From an uncultured Peptococcaceae bacterium (GTDB taxonomy: Bacteria; Bacillota; Desulfotomaculia; Desulfotomaculales; Desulfallaceae), in NCBI GenBank assembly GCA_913064925.1, contig CAJYBN010000083.1, forward strand, positions 1 through 11,608: DNA of 11,608 nucleotides, written 5' to 3'. Position 1 is the first letter of the stretch. Every line of letters starts with the position of its first letter. A program made the translations under genes and the position numbers. Below are positions 1 to 6,004 of the stretch, in pieces. The notes beneath the pieces were generated by a model, which had not been told where the DNA came from, made no database searches, and saw only the letters and a program-made list of their open reading frames with translations.

Positions 1-85
1 ACCCATTGACCCGCTGCAACCCCATACTGATTGTCAAAGAGCTCAGGAGTATTATACCACGGGAACAGATGTTTGTGAAGTATTT

Positions 86-146
86 ATCGCCCTACCGGGC
101 GATGCCTCTTTCTTCCTACGGCACAAGGCCGTAGGTTTTCAGAGGC
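86..146. other. Tandem hairpin element upstream of the GGDEF/HD-GYP leader
   Basis: Two adjacent stem-loops are visible. The first has a perfect 7-bp stem (86-92 with 97-103, 4-nt loop). The second is a nested structure with an outer 6-bp stem (104-109 with 141-146) and an inner perfect 8-bp stem (115-122 with 128-135). A run of T follows only loosely (149-152 and 161-165). It could be the terminator of a gene lying off the left edge, a small structured RNA or a short mobile repeat; the sequence alone does not decide. I see nothing recognisable in bases 1-85. Confidence 0.45.
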
Positions 147-191
147 AATTTTCTATAAAATTTTTGCAGGAAGTCCTATTACTTTGTCTAA

Positions 192-221
192 TTGACTCAT
201 ATGGGAAAAATAGCCTAGGAT
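192..221 (+). promoter_or_regulatory. Candidate sigma-A promoter for the GGDEF/HD-GYP mRNA
   Basis: A -35 box TTGACT (192-197) is followed after 18 bases by TAGGAT (216-221). The -10 is imperfect, but transcription would start near 228, right where the riboswitch aptamer begins. The same TTGACT -35 box precedes the other two riboswitches in this window. Confidence 0.45.
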
Positions 222-227
222 TAAGGT

Positions 228-322
228 CCCAGGAAGCTGAAAAACCGGGCAAGCCGGTCGAAAGGCCGGGCGCAAAGCTGTGGACCTGTAGCTTTTCCAG
301 GTTATGGTTGCCGGGCTGCTTA
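228..322 (+). promoter_or_regulatory. Cyclic-di-GMP class I riboswitch (GEMM-I), copy 1
   Basis: The hallmarks of the GEMM-I aptamer appear in order. There is a GGGCAAGCC segment (248-255 region) and a hairpin of CCGGTC with GGCCGG closed by a GAAA tetraloop (260-263). The conserved CGCAAAGC (271-278) follows, then a second stem (CCTG 285-288 with CAGG 298-301). A TATGG half of a tetraloop receptor (303-307) and the closing GGTTGCCGGGCTGC segment come last. AAGC (234-237) and GCTT (318-321) can form the base stem. The only clear departure from the usual core is GCAAGCC in place of GCAAACC. An intrinsic terminator lies 26 bases downstream, so control is probably by transcription termination. 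Whether ligand turns the gene on or off cannot be read by eye. It heads a gene that makes and/or degrades cyclic-di-GMP, which implies feedback. Confidence 0.88.
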
Positions 323-347
323 AATATGCTTTTATTTGCTTATTGGG

Positions 348-370
348 CGGCCGCGGTGCGGCCGTTTTTT
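348..370 (+). terminator. Riboswitch-controlled intrinsic terminator in the leader of the GGDEF/HD-GYP gene
   Basis: A perfect 7-bp GC stem (CGGCCGC 348-354 with GCGGCCG 358-364, 3-nt loop) is followed directly by six T (365-370). It lies between the cyclic-di-GMP aptamer and the coding region, as expected for the expression platform. Its presence argues against any translation start upstream of it. Confidence 0.88.
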
Positions 371-421
371 CCCGGCGCTAAGCTGCTATTTGCGGAAAAC
401 TATGAAAGAAGGGACTTCCCG

Positions 422-2551
422 GTGCCGAGCGTGGATTATGAAAAAATTTTTTATGGCGCACCTTTGCCGGCCTTTGTCTTGCAAAGCGGCCTGTTTTACC
501 TGGTCAACGATAAAATGAAGGAATTTACCGGATACAGCGCGGAAGAGCTGGCGGGAAGGCCGTTTACCGATATAGTTGACCGGCGGGATCAATCACGGGC
601 CGACATTTTGCTGAAACAAAATGCTGAGGATTTTGCACTGCAGATCGTCACCCGCCGGGGAAAAGTTGCTTATGCCAGGATGTTTTTCGCTTACATGGAA
701 CTGGCCGGCCGGCCCTGGGCGGTAGGCCAGGTGATAGATACCGGGGAGCAAAAGAAAATGGAAGCCCTTTTACGGGAAAGCAGGGAAAGCTACGCTGCCG
801 TGCTGGAGAGCATCGAGGACGGCTATTTTGAAGTCAACCTAGCGGGTAATTTTACCTATTTTAATAGTGCCCTCTGCCGCATTCTCGGCTACAGCCGCGA
901 GGAACTGCAGGGTATGAACTACCGGCGCTATGCCAAAAGGTCATACCTGCGCAGACTTTATGAAGCTTTTCACAAGGTTTACGAAACCGGCAAGCCTACC
1001 AAGCTGTTTGACTGGGAGGTGGTGAGAAAGGACGGTAGCACGAGGTACGTGGAAACCTCCATATCCTTGATCAACGACCTCGAAAAGGGAGAAGTTACCG
1101 GGTTCCGCGGCATTGTCCGCGATATTACCGAGCGCAAGCGGGCCGAAGAGTCTTTACAACGGTCTGAAGCCAGGTACCGCGACCTGGTCAAATGTATCCC
1201 GGCCGTTGTTTGCGAGCTGACGCCCGGCGGCAAGGTGCTTTTCGTCAACGATGCCGTTTACGACATTACCGGGTACCGCCCCGAAGAGCTGCTGCATCGC
1301 AACTGGTGGGATATTTTTTATCCTGGAGAACAGAGGCGGCAGCTGGACGCCCTGTTCCAACACTTCCGCACCGGCGACGTGAAGGATTACGAAATGACGC
1401 TGACGGCCAAGGACGGGTATGTCAAAACCCTGATCTGGAATTCCGCCAACCGTTACCGGCCGGACGGCAGCCTGGAAGTAATTTTCGGCATCGGGGTGGA
1501 CATCACCGGGCGCAAGCGGGCGGAGGAAAAAATGAAGTACCTCAGCCTGCACGATTCCCTCACTGGTCTATGTAACCGCGCCAGCTTCGAGCAGGAGCTG
1601 CAAAGCCTGGAAAGCAAGGGCTACCGGCCGGTGGGCGTTATGGTTTTTGATCTGGATGTTCTGAAATTCGTCAATGATACGCTGGGTCACAGCGCCGGGG
1701 ACAAGCTGCTGCTGGCGGCCGCCGGGATTATTAAAGGATCGCTGCGGGAAGGCGATGTCGTCGCCAGGATAGGGGGCGATGAATTCGCCGCGCTGCTGCC
1801 CGGTGTCAATGAAGCCCTGATGGAGTCCATCAGCCGGTCGCTGCGCCGGGCCGTGGAAGAATACAACGCGGCTAACCCGGAGCTGCCCATCAGCATGTCC
1901 GTGGGTTATGCAGTCAGCTGTGATAAAAACAAGAAACTGCAGAGCCTGGTGAAAGAAGCCGACAACAACATGTACAGGGAAAAGCTGCACCGCAGTAAAA
2001 ACGCCCGAAGAGCCGTGGTGCAATCATTTATGAAAGCGCTGGAAGCCAGGGATTTCATCAAAGAAAGTCATGCCGAGCGCATGCAGGACCTGGTGGCGCG
2101 CCTGGCCAAGGCCGCCGGCTTTTCCGCCGGCAGAATGGCGAACCTGCGCCTGTTGGCTCAGTTTCACGACATCGGCAAGGTGGGCATCCCGGACCAGATC
2201 CTTTTTAAACCGGGACCCCTTACTCCCGAAGAACGCGAAGAAATGCAGAGGCACTGTGAAATTGGCTATCGTATAGCCCTGTCGTCCCCGGGCCTGGCCG
2301 TCATTGCCGAATGGATATTGAAGCACCACGAGTGGTGGAACGGCGCGGGTTACCCGCTGGGGCTAAAAGGGGAGGAAATCCCGCTGGAATGCCGCATTTT
2401 GGCTATTGCCGACGCGTACGATGCCATGACCAGCGACCGCCCCTACCGGAAGGCCATGCCCCGGAACAAGGCCGTTGCTGAGATCCAAAATGGCGCGGGC
2501 ACCCAGTTTGACTTCCGGCTGGTACGGCTTTTTGTTCAGCTGATTAAGTAA
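422..2551 (+). CDS. PAS-PAS-PAS-GGDEF-HD-GYP cyclic-di-GMP synthase/phosphodiesterase
   Basis: Counting from the GTG at 422 (709 aa), three PAS domains lie at about residues 4-109, 120-239 and 248-366. A GGDEF domain covers about 371-530 and an HD-GYP domain about 532-704. The GGDEF signature is intact (451-455), and an RxxD product-inhibition site (REGD, 442-445) stands the usual five residues before it. The HD-GYP domain has its HD pair (582-583, in FHDIGK), HHE (635-637) and GYP (643-645). Both halves therefore look catalytically competent: GGDEF makes cyclic-di-GMP from GTP and HD-GYP hydrolyses it. No membrane segment is seen after the chosen start, so it is probably a cytoplasmic sensor whose PAS domains sense a redox, gas or small-molecule signal. 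The frame stays open back to a TTG at 164, but that stretch is riboswitch and terminator. GTG 422 has an AGAAGG ribosome binding site (407-412) nine bases upstream. The next genes are ktrAB, about 100 bp on. Confidence 0.9.
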   Translation: MPSVDYEKIFYGAPLPAFVLQSGLFYLVNDKMKEFTGYSAEELAGRPFTDIVDRRDQSRADILLKQNAEDFALQIVTRRGKVAYARMFFAYMELAGRPWAVGQVIDTGEQKKMEALLRESRESYAAVLESIEDGYFEVNLAGNFTYFNSALCRILGYSREELQGMNYRRYAKRSYLRRLYEAFHKVYETGKPTKLFDWEVVRKDGSTRYVETSISLINDLEKGEVTGFRGIVRDITERKRAEESLQRSEARYRDLVKCIPAVVCELTPGGKVLFVNDAVYDITGYRPEELLHRNWWDIFYPGEQRRQLDALFQHFRTGDVKDYEMTLTAKDGYVKTLIWNSANRYRPDGSLEVIFGIGVDITGRKRAEEKMKYLSLHDSLTGLCNRASFEQELQSLESKGYRPVGVMVFDLDVLKFVNDTLGHSAGDKLLLAAAGIIKGSLREGDVVARIGGDEFAALLPGVNEALMESISRSLRRAVEEYNAANPELPISMSVGYAVSCDKNKKLQSLVKEADNNMYREKLHRSKNARRAVVQSFMKALEARDFIKESHAERMQDLVARLAKAAGFSAGRMANLRLLAQFHDIGKVGIPDQILFKPGPLTPEEREEMQRHCEIGYRIALSSPGLAVIAEWILKHHEWWNGAGYPLGLKGEEIPLECRILAIADAYDAMTSDRPYRKAMPRNKAVAEIQNGAGTQFDFRLVRLFVQLIK

Positions 2552-2587
2552 ATACAGCGGAAACGCGGCCACATGTGTTTATTTATG

Positions 2588-2616
2588 TTACAGTGAGAAT
2601 AATAATTCAATAATAA
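2588..2616 (+). promoter_or_regulatory. Possible promoter for ktrAB
   Basis: TTACAG (2588-2593) and TAATAA (2611-2616) are 17 bases apart in the 100-bp gap before ktrA. Both boxes are mediocre. No terminator is evident after the upstream gene, so ktrAB may also be reached by read-through. Confidence 0.3.
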
Positions 2617-2651
2617 TTCCAGCACAACTTGCTGCCGTCCGGAGGAATAAT

Positions 2652-3308
2652 ATGAAACACAAGCAGTTTGCCGTAATCGGCCTGGGCCGTTTCGGGTTAA
2701 GCTTGATTAAGGAGTTAAGCCGTATGGGACACGACGTGCTGGCCATCGACCGGGACGAGGGTATCGTGGAAGACGCCGTAGATGTGGCTGCCCATGCCGT
2801 AAAGGCAGATGCCACGGACGAGCAGGCGCTGAAATCCCTCGGCATCAGGAATTTTGACGTGGTTGTTGTGGCCATCGGTGAAAACATCCAGTCCAGTATA
2901 CTGGCCACAATCATTCTCAAGGAAATGGGAGTGAAGAAGGTGGTGGCCAAGGCCCAAAACGCGTTGCACGGTAAGGTGCTGGAAAAGCTGGGCGCCGTCG
3001 TGATTTACCCCGAGCGGGACATGGCTATAAAGCTGGCCCGGTCGCTGGTGTCGCAAAATGTGCTGGACCATATCGACCTTTCACCGCACTACAGCATCAT
3101 GGAACTGGTGGCGCCGCAGGCATTTGTGGGCAAGAGCCTGGTTGAGCTGGGCGTGCGCAAGAAGCTGGGCGTTACCATTTTGGCCGTCAAACGGGGAGAA
3201 GAGATTATCGTGGCCCCGCGCGCCGGCCAGGTGCTGAATGCCGGGGACGTGCTGGTGGCCGTGGGAAAAAACGAGGATCTCCAGCGATTGAGCGAGCTGG
3301 AAGACTGA
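2652..3308 (+). CDS. ktrA: Potassium uptake regulatory subunit KtrA (TrkA/RCK family)
   Basis: This is a 218-aa cytoplasmic gating subunit of the Ktr potassium uptake system. An N-terminal RCK (Rossmann) domain opens with the nucleotide-binding GLGRFG loop at residues 10-15 and an acidic residue ending the second strand (AIDRDE). This is the normal site for ATP/ADP or NAD(H). The second half (about 135-218) is an RCK_C/TrkA_C domain, which in Firmicutes commonly binds cyclic-di-AMP; that ligand is family knowledge and not visible here. Length and architecture are typical of KtrA/KtrC. The ATG is well placed behind GGAGGA (2641-2646). Its channel partner follows after 22 bases, so the two form an operon. 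Confidence 0.93.
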   Translation: MKHKQFAVIGLGRFGLSLIKELSRMGHDVLAIDRDEGIVEDAVDVAAHAVKADATDEQALKSLGIRNFDVVVVAIGENIQSSILATIILKEMGVKKVVAKAQNALHGKVLEKLGAVVIYPERDMAIKLARSLVSQNVLDHIDLSPHYSIMELVAPQAFVGKSLVELGVRKKLGVTILAVKRGEEIIVAPRAGQVLNAGDVLVAVGKNEDLQRLSELED

Positions 3309-3330
3309 TCAAAAGCGCGGGGAAGGAATC

Positions 3331-4650
3331 ATGGTACAAATGCGGTTAACTCCCCCCCGGTTGCTGGCGGCGGGGTTTTTGGCGGCAATATTGCTGGGCG
3401 GTATTTTGCTGAGCACGCCATGGGCCACCAGGGACGGGTCCACCGATTGGCTGACCTCGTTTTTCACGGCCACTTCCGCGGTGTGCGTAACCGGGCTGGT
3501 GGTGGTGGATACGGGAACCCACTGGACCTGGTTCGGCCAGCTGGTCATATTGCTTATGATCCAGGTGGGCGGCCTGGGCATTATGTCGTTCGCCACTTTT
3601 TTTGCCCTCTTGCTGGGTAAGAGAATACAACTGCGGCAAAGGCTTATCCTGCAGCAGGCATTAAACAAGCCCTCCATGGAGGGAATCGTCAAGATTTTCC
3701 GCTACCTGCTGATTTTTTCTTTTCTGGTCGAGGCCGCAGCCGCCGTCATCCTGGCGGTGCACTGGGCCCCTTCCCTGGGGCCGGCCAGGGCGCTGTGGTA
3801 CGGCGTTTTTCACTCCGTCTCCGCCTTTAATAACGCCGGTTTTGATTTGATGGGCGGCTTCAACAGCCTGACGGGGTACACCACCGATTTTTTAACCAAC
3901 ATGGTCATATCAGGCTTGTTTATCGTGGGCGGCCTGGGCTTCGTGGTTATTTACGAGATCTACAACTACCGCCGCAACCCCCGGCTGTCCCTGCACTCGC
4001 GGCTGGTGCTGATTACCACGGTTTTGCTGATTGCAACCGGCACAGCGGTGATCCTGGTTTCCGAGTACAATCACGCCCTGCGCGAACTTTCTCCGGCGGG
4101 CAAGCTCATAGCCGCTTATTTTCAAGCCGTGACGCCGAGGACGGCGGGCTTTAACACCTTGGACTTAAACTCTTTGTTTTTGTCTACGCAGCTGCTGATT
4201 ATGTTCCTCATGTTCGTGGGCGGCTCGCCCGGTTCCACGGCCGGCGGTATCAAGACTTCCACTTTCGCCCTGCTGTGGCTGGCCATTTACAGCATCCTGA
4301 GGGGTAAAAGGGACACGGAAATATTCAGGCGCAGAATAGCGCCCCAGGAGGTGTTCCGGGCGCTGGCCATTGCCCTGCTGGGCTTGTTTGTTGTTTTTCT
4401 GGTAACCTTCCTGATTACCCTCACCCACGAGGCTTCCCTTACGGCCATTCTCTTTGAAGTTGTTTCCGCGCTGGGCACCGTAGGGCTAAGCCTGGGCTTG
4501 ACCACTGAATTAAACACGCCGGGGAAGCTTTTGATCATGGCCACCATGTTTTTGGGGCGCCTGGGACCGCTTACCATAGGATACGCCCTGGCTTACCGGC
4601 CAAAACAGCCCGATATCCGTTACCCCGAAGGGAAAATCATGATCGGGTAA
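3331..4650 (+). CDS. ktrB: Potassium-translocating subunit KtrB (TrkH/KtrB superfamily)
   Basis: This 439-aa polytopic membrane protein shows four pore-loop repeats, each with the filter glycine: TSAVCVTGL (48-56), VSAFNNAGF (163-171), VTPRTAGFN (267-275) and VSALGTVGLS (378-387). The glycine-rich intramembrane gate loop GGSPGSTAGGIKTS (297-310) is present. It forms the K+ pathway, usually Na+-dependent in Ktr systems, and is gated by KtrA encoded just upstream. The length matches KtrB and is shorter than TrkH of proteobacteria. The ATG at 3331 follows a GGAAGGA-type ribosome binding site (3320-3327). The gene appears complete, with no lesion. Confidence 0.94.
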   Translation: MVQMRLTPPRLLAAGFLAAILLGGILLSTPWATRDGSTDWLTSFFTATSAVCVTGLVVVDTGTHWTWFGQLVILLMIQVGGLGIMSFATFFALLLGKRIQLRQRLILQQALNKPSMEGIVKIFRYLLIFSFLVEAAAAVILAVHWAPSLGPARALWYGVFHSVSAFNNAGFDLMGGFNSLTGYTTDFLTNMVISGLFIVGGLGFVVIYEIYNYRRNPRLSLHSRLVLITTVLLIATGTAVILVSEYNHALRELSPAGKLIAAYFQAVTPRTAGFNTLDLNSLFLSTQLLIMFLMFVGGSPGSTAGGIKTSTFALLWLAIYSILRGKRDTEIFRRRIAPQEVFRALAIALLGLFVVFLVTFLITLTHEASLTAILFEVVSALGTVGLSLGLTTELNTPGKLLIMATMFLGRLGPLTIGYALAYRPKQPDIRYPEGKIMIG

Positions 4651-4673
4651 TTTTCCTTCCATAAAAAAATGGG

Positions 4674-4702
4674 AAAAAAATGGGGTCCGTTATTTGGCCC
4701 CC
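4674..4702 (-). terminator. Intrinsic terminator of the 88-aa gene
   Basis: Read on the minus strand, GGGGCC and GGACCCC form a 6-bp stem with one bulged base around a 7-nt loop, followed by seven T (4680-4674). The stem overlaps the stop codon at 4690-4692. On the plus strand only a weak AT hairpin (4659-4672) is seen after ktrB, so convergent ktrB transcripts may end in the same region. Confidence 0.6.
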
Positions 4703-4956
4703 GTTTCTTCCATGTAATACAAAACGTATGCCCTCGTCGGGTCTTGGCGGATTGTTTCCATTACTTCGGGGGAAACGGATATTTCACCCACAAAGTTAAA
4801 GTCAGCGGACATGTCGAAGTCTTCCAGTTCATCTACCTTGAAACACTCCAGCACGGGATGGGGATCCTTGGTTTCAATACCCATGGCCAGGTACTTTTCC
4901 CTGGCTTCTTTTTCTGAATCGGCAAAAATAATACGCGTGTTGGTTGGGTGTCTCAT
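4690..4956 (-). CDS. Small acidic hypothetical protein, 88 aa
   Basis: I do not recognise this protein. It is 88 residues, soluble and rich in Glu/Asp, with no signal peptide, membrane segment or metal-binding cysteine cluster (a single Cys). The gene itself is well supported. A strong GGGGGAGG ribosome binding site lies just before the ATG, a TTGACA promoter stands about 50 bases upstream of the start, and a terminator overlaps the stop codon. It is convergent with ktrB and separated from the hypF relic upstream, so the neighbours say nothing firm about its role. The opposing plus-strand frame over the same bases (4669-4917) lacks such signals and is treated as a shadow. Confidence 0.72.
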   Translation of the reverse strand: MRHPTNTRIIFADSEKEAREKYLAMGIETKDPHPVLECFKVDELEDFDMSADFNFVGEISVSPEVMETIRQDPTRAYVLYYMEETGAK

Positions 4957-5012
4957 TTAACCTCCCCCTTTTATCTGCTTTCTGCCTTGTAAAATGTGAT
5001 GCAACATAAATT

Positions 5013-5041
5013 ATATTAATTACTAGCAGTTATTTTGTCAA
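5013..5041 (-). promoter_or_regulatory. Sigma-A promoter of the 88-aa gene
   Basis: On the minus strand, TTGACA (5041-5036) and TAATAT (5018-5013) are separated by exactly 17 bases. Transcription would begin near 5006, leaving a leader of about 50 nt before the ATG at 4956. Confidence 0.65.
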
Positions 5042-5095
5042 TGTTTATAACCAGAAGATGGAAGGAAAGGGTGCAGGTAACGTAAGCGTCCTTTG

Positions 5096-5492
5096 TCAGC
5101 GCTCTGCGGTGGCCGCGGCCACCAAAGCTTGGCCTAGGGCCAGCCCGCCGTCGCCCGGCGGTACCTGATGGTGGTACAGGACCGCAAACCCGTCGTCTTG
5201 CAGCGTCCGCCGGCAGGAGACCGACAGGTAGCGGTTGTGCCAGGCGCTGTCGCTTAGCACCACGCGGTTTAAGCCGGTTTTCTCCCTTACTTTTCGCGCG
5301 GCCTCAAAGACCATGGCTGCTACGGTGTCGTGAAAGCACCTGGCTATGGGCCTGGGGCACGTAACTCCGGGAACGCCGGTGAAAGCTGGTTTCTCCGTCG
5401 ACCACGGCCAGCACCGAATCCTCGCAGCGGTTCACTATGCCGCGGTTGTGCAGCAAGAAAAAATCGGCCAGGCCGGCTAGTTCCCGCAGCGC
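5096..5492 (-). pseudogene. hypF: hypF relic with internal deletion and frameshift
   Basis: HypF is the carbamoyltransferase that starts cyanide-ligand synthesis for [NiFe]-hydrogenase maturation. Two HypF pieces survive, in different frames. From 5492 to about 5358 the minus strand reads ALRELAGLADFFLLHN, then RGIVNRCEDSVLAVVDG and RRSRSYVP. This is the HypF stretch around the conserved HNRPI...DDSV...RRSRGYVP block at the end of the YrdC-like domain. From about 5354 to 5096 it reads PRPIARCFHDTVAAM and ends in QVPPGDGGLALGQALVAA, the C-terminus of the Kae1-like domain (normally QVPPNDGG.SLGQA). The few hundred residues normally between them are absent. The joint at 5345-5358 also shifts frame, probably through an extra C in the run at 5354-5357. 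An in-frame TAG at 5493-5495 marks the upstream end of homology. The canonical SGGVFQN motif has also drifted to SDSAWHN. The gene is certainly non-functional. Confidence 0.88.
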
Positions 5493-5676
5493 CTACTTAA
5501 CAGCATATCAACGAGCGGGATCAGGGTCTGACTCCCAGGAGAGGTGCTTAAAAGTCTTATGTTTATAAGTTTACCCAGCTATGCAATTGGTGATTGCCAA
5601 AGATTTGGAATATAGCGAAATAAGTTGAAAAAAGTAGATTAAGTGACTTAATTCACCTGTAAAGACTCCCGGGAAG
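5493..5676. other. Gap between the hypF relic and the ArsB/NhaD promoter
   Basis: No coding region is recognisable here. Base composition drops sharply from the GC-rich hypF relic to AT-rich DNA. A perfect 15-bp palindrome (ATTAAGT-G-ACTTAAT, 5638-5652) lies 24 bases before the -35 box of the downstream promoter and could be an operator. A smaller inverted repeat (CTTAT-gttt-ATAAG) is at 5556-5569. Confidence 0.4.
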
Positions 5677-5705
5677 TTGACTGAGAAACAAAAATACTAT
5701 AAAAT
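5677..5705 (+). promoter_or_regulatory. Sigma-A promoter of the second cyclic-di-GMP riboswitch mRNA
   Basis: TTGACT (5677-5682) and TAAAAT (5700-5705) are separated by 17 bases. The predicted transcription start near 5712 is a little upstream of the aptamer. The boxes and spacing are identical to the promoter of the manganese riboswitch at 7490-7518. Confidence 0.7.
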
Positions 5706-5738
5706 ATTTTTAGATATACTTAAAAAATTGAATAATTC

Positions 5739-5832
5739 TCCCACGGGTTAGGCAAACCTGGCGAAAGCCAGGGACGCTAAAGCTATGGGTCTAAGGGCTG
5801 TACTAAGTCTATGATTGCCAGGCTGTAACGGT
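5739..5832 (+). promoter_or_regulatory. Cyclic-di-GMP class I riboswitch (GEMM-I), copy 2
   Basis: The core starts with AGGCAAACC (5750-5758). A perfect 6-bp hairpin CCTGGC/GCCAGG with a GAAA tetraloop (5763-5766) follows, then GGGACGCTAAAGC (5771-5783). Next is a second hairpin (GGGCT 5795-5799 with AGTCT 5806-5810) carrying a near-perfect 11-nt GAAA-tetraloop receptor (CTAAG 5791-5795 opposite TATG 5810-5813), and then ATTGCCAGGCTG (5814-5825). These features together are diagnostic of the class. One oddity is an extra T (5778) that turns the usual CGCAAAGC into CGCTAAAGC, next to the adenine stretch that in known structures contacts ligand. The downstream gene is an ion transporter, and a strong terminator lies in between, so control is probably transcriptional. 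Confidence 0.93.
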
Positions 5833-5843
5833 ATTCGGCTGCT

Positions 5844-5895
5844 GGGGGGGGTAGTCAAAATTTTTGAATTTTGACTACCCCCCCTCTTTATTTTT
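5844..5895 (+). terminator. Strong intrinsic terminator between riboswitch copy 2 and the ArsB/NhaD gene
   Basis: A perfect 18-bp stem (5845-5862 with 5867-5884) starts with a G run, carries GTAGTCAAAATT, and closes on a 4-nt loop. A T-rich tail follows (5885-5902). It sits immediately after the aptamer and about 110 bases before the coding start, as expected for the riboswitch expression platform. Confidence 0.92.
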
Positions 5896-6004
5896 ACTTT
5901 TTATGGCAGGGGGTGTTTAAAGCAGGCAGGGCGTACAGGTTGGTTTAATCATATAACTTTTAACTTTATAAATCTAATATTTCTTTAACGGAAGGGAGAA
6001 AGTC

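Noticed and set aside
164..421. Coding extension of the GGDEF/HD-GYP protein from TTG 164 or ATG 326
   Set aside because: The region is a riboswitch aptamer plus intrinsic terminator, neither start has a ribosome binding site, and the predicted residues match no domain.
2552..2651. Cyclic-di-AMP (ydaO) riboswitch before ktrA
   Set aside because: The gap is only 100 bases, AT-rich, and shows none of the conserved ydaO segments or a terminator.
4669..4917. Plus-strand 82-aa frame opposite the small orphan gene
   Set aside because: It has no ribosome binding site and overlaps a minus-strand gene with promoter, ribosome binding site and terminator.
5515..5545. Possible insertion-sequence end (GGGTCTGACTCCC-like) beside the hypF relic
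   Set aside because: There is no matching inverted partner, transposase remnant or target duplication in the window.
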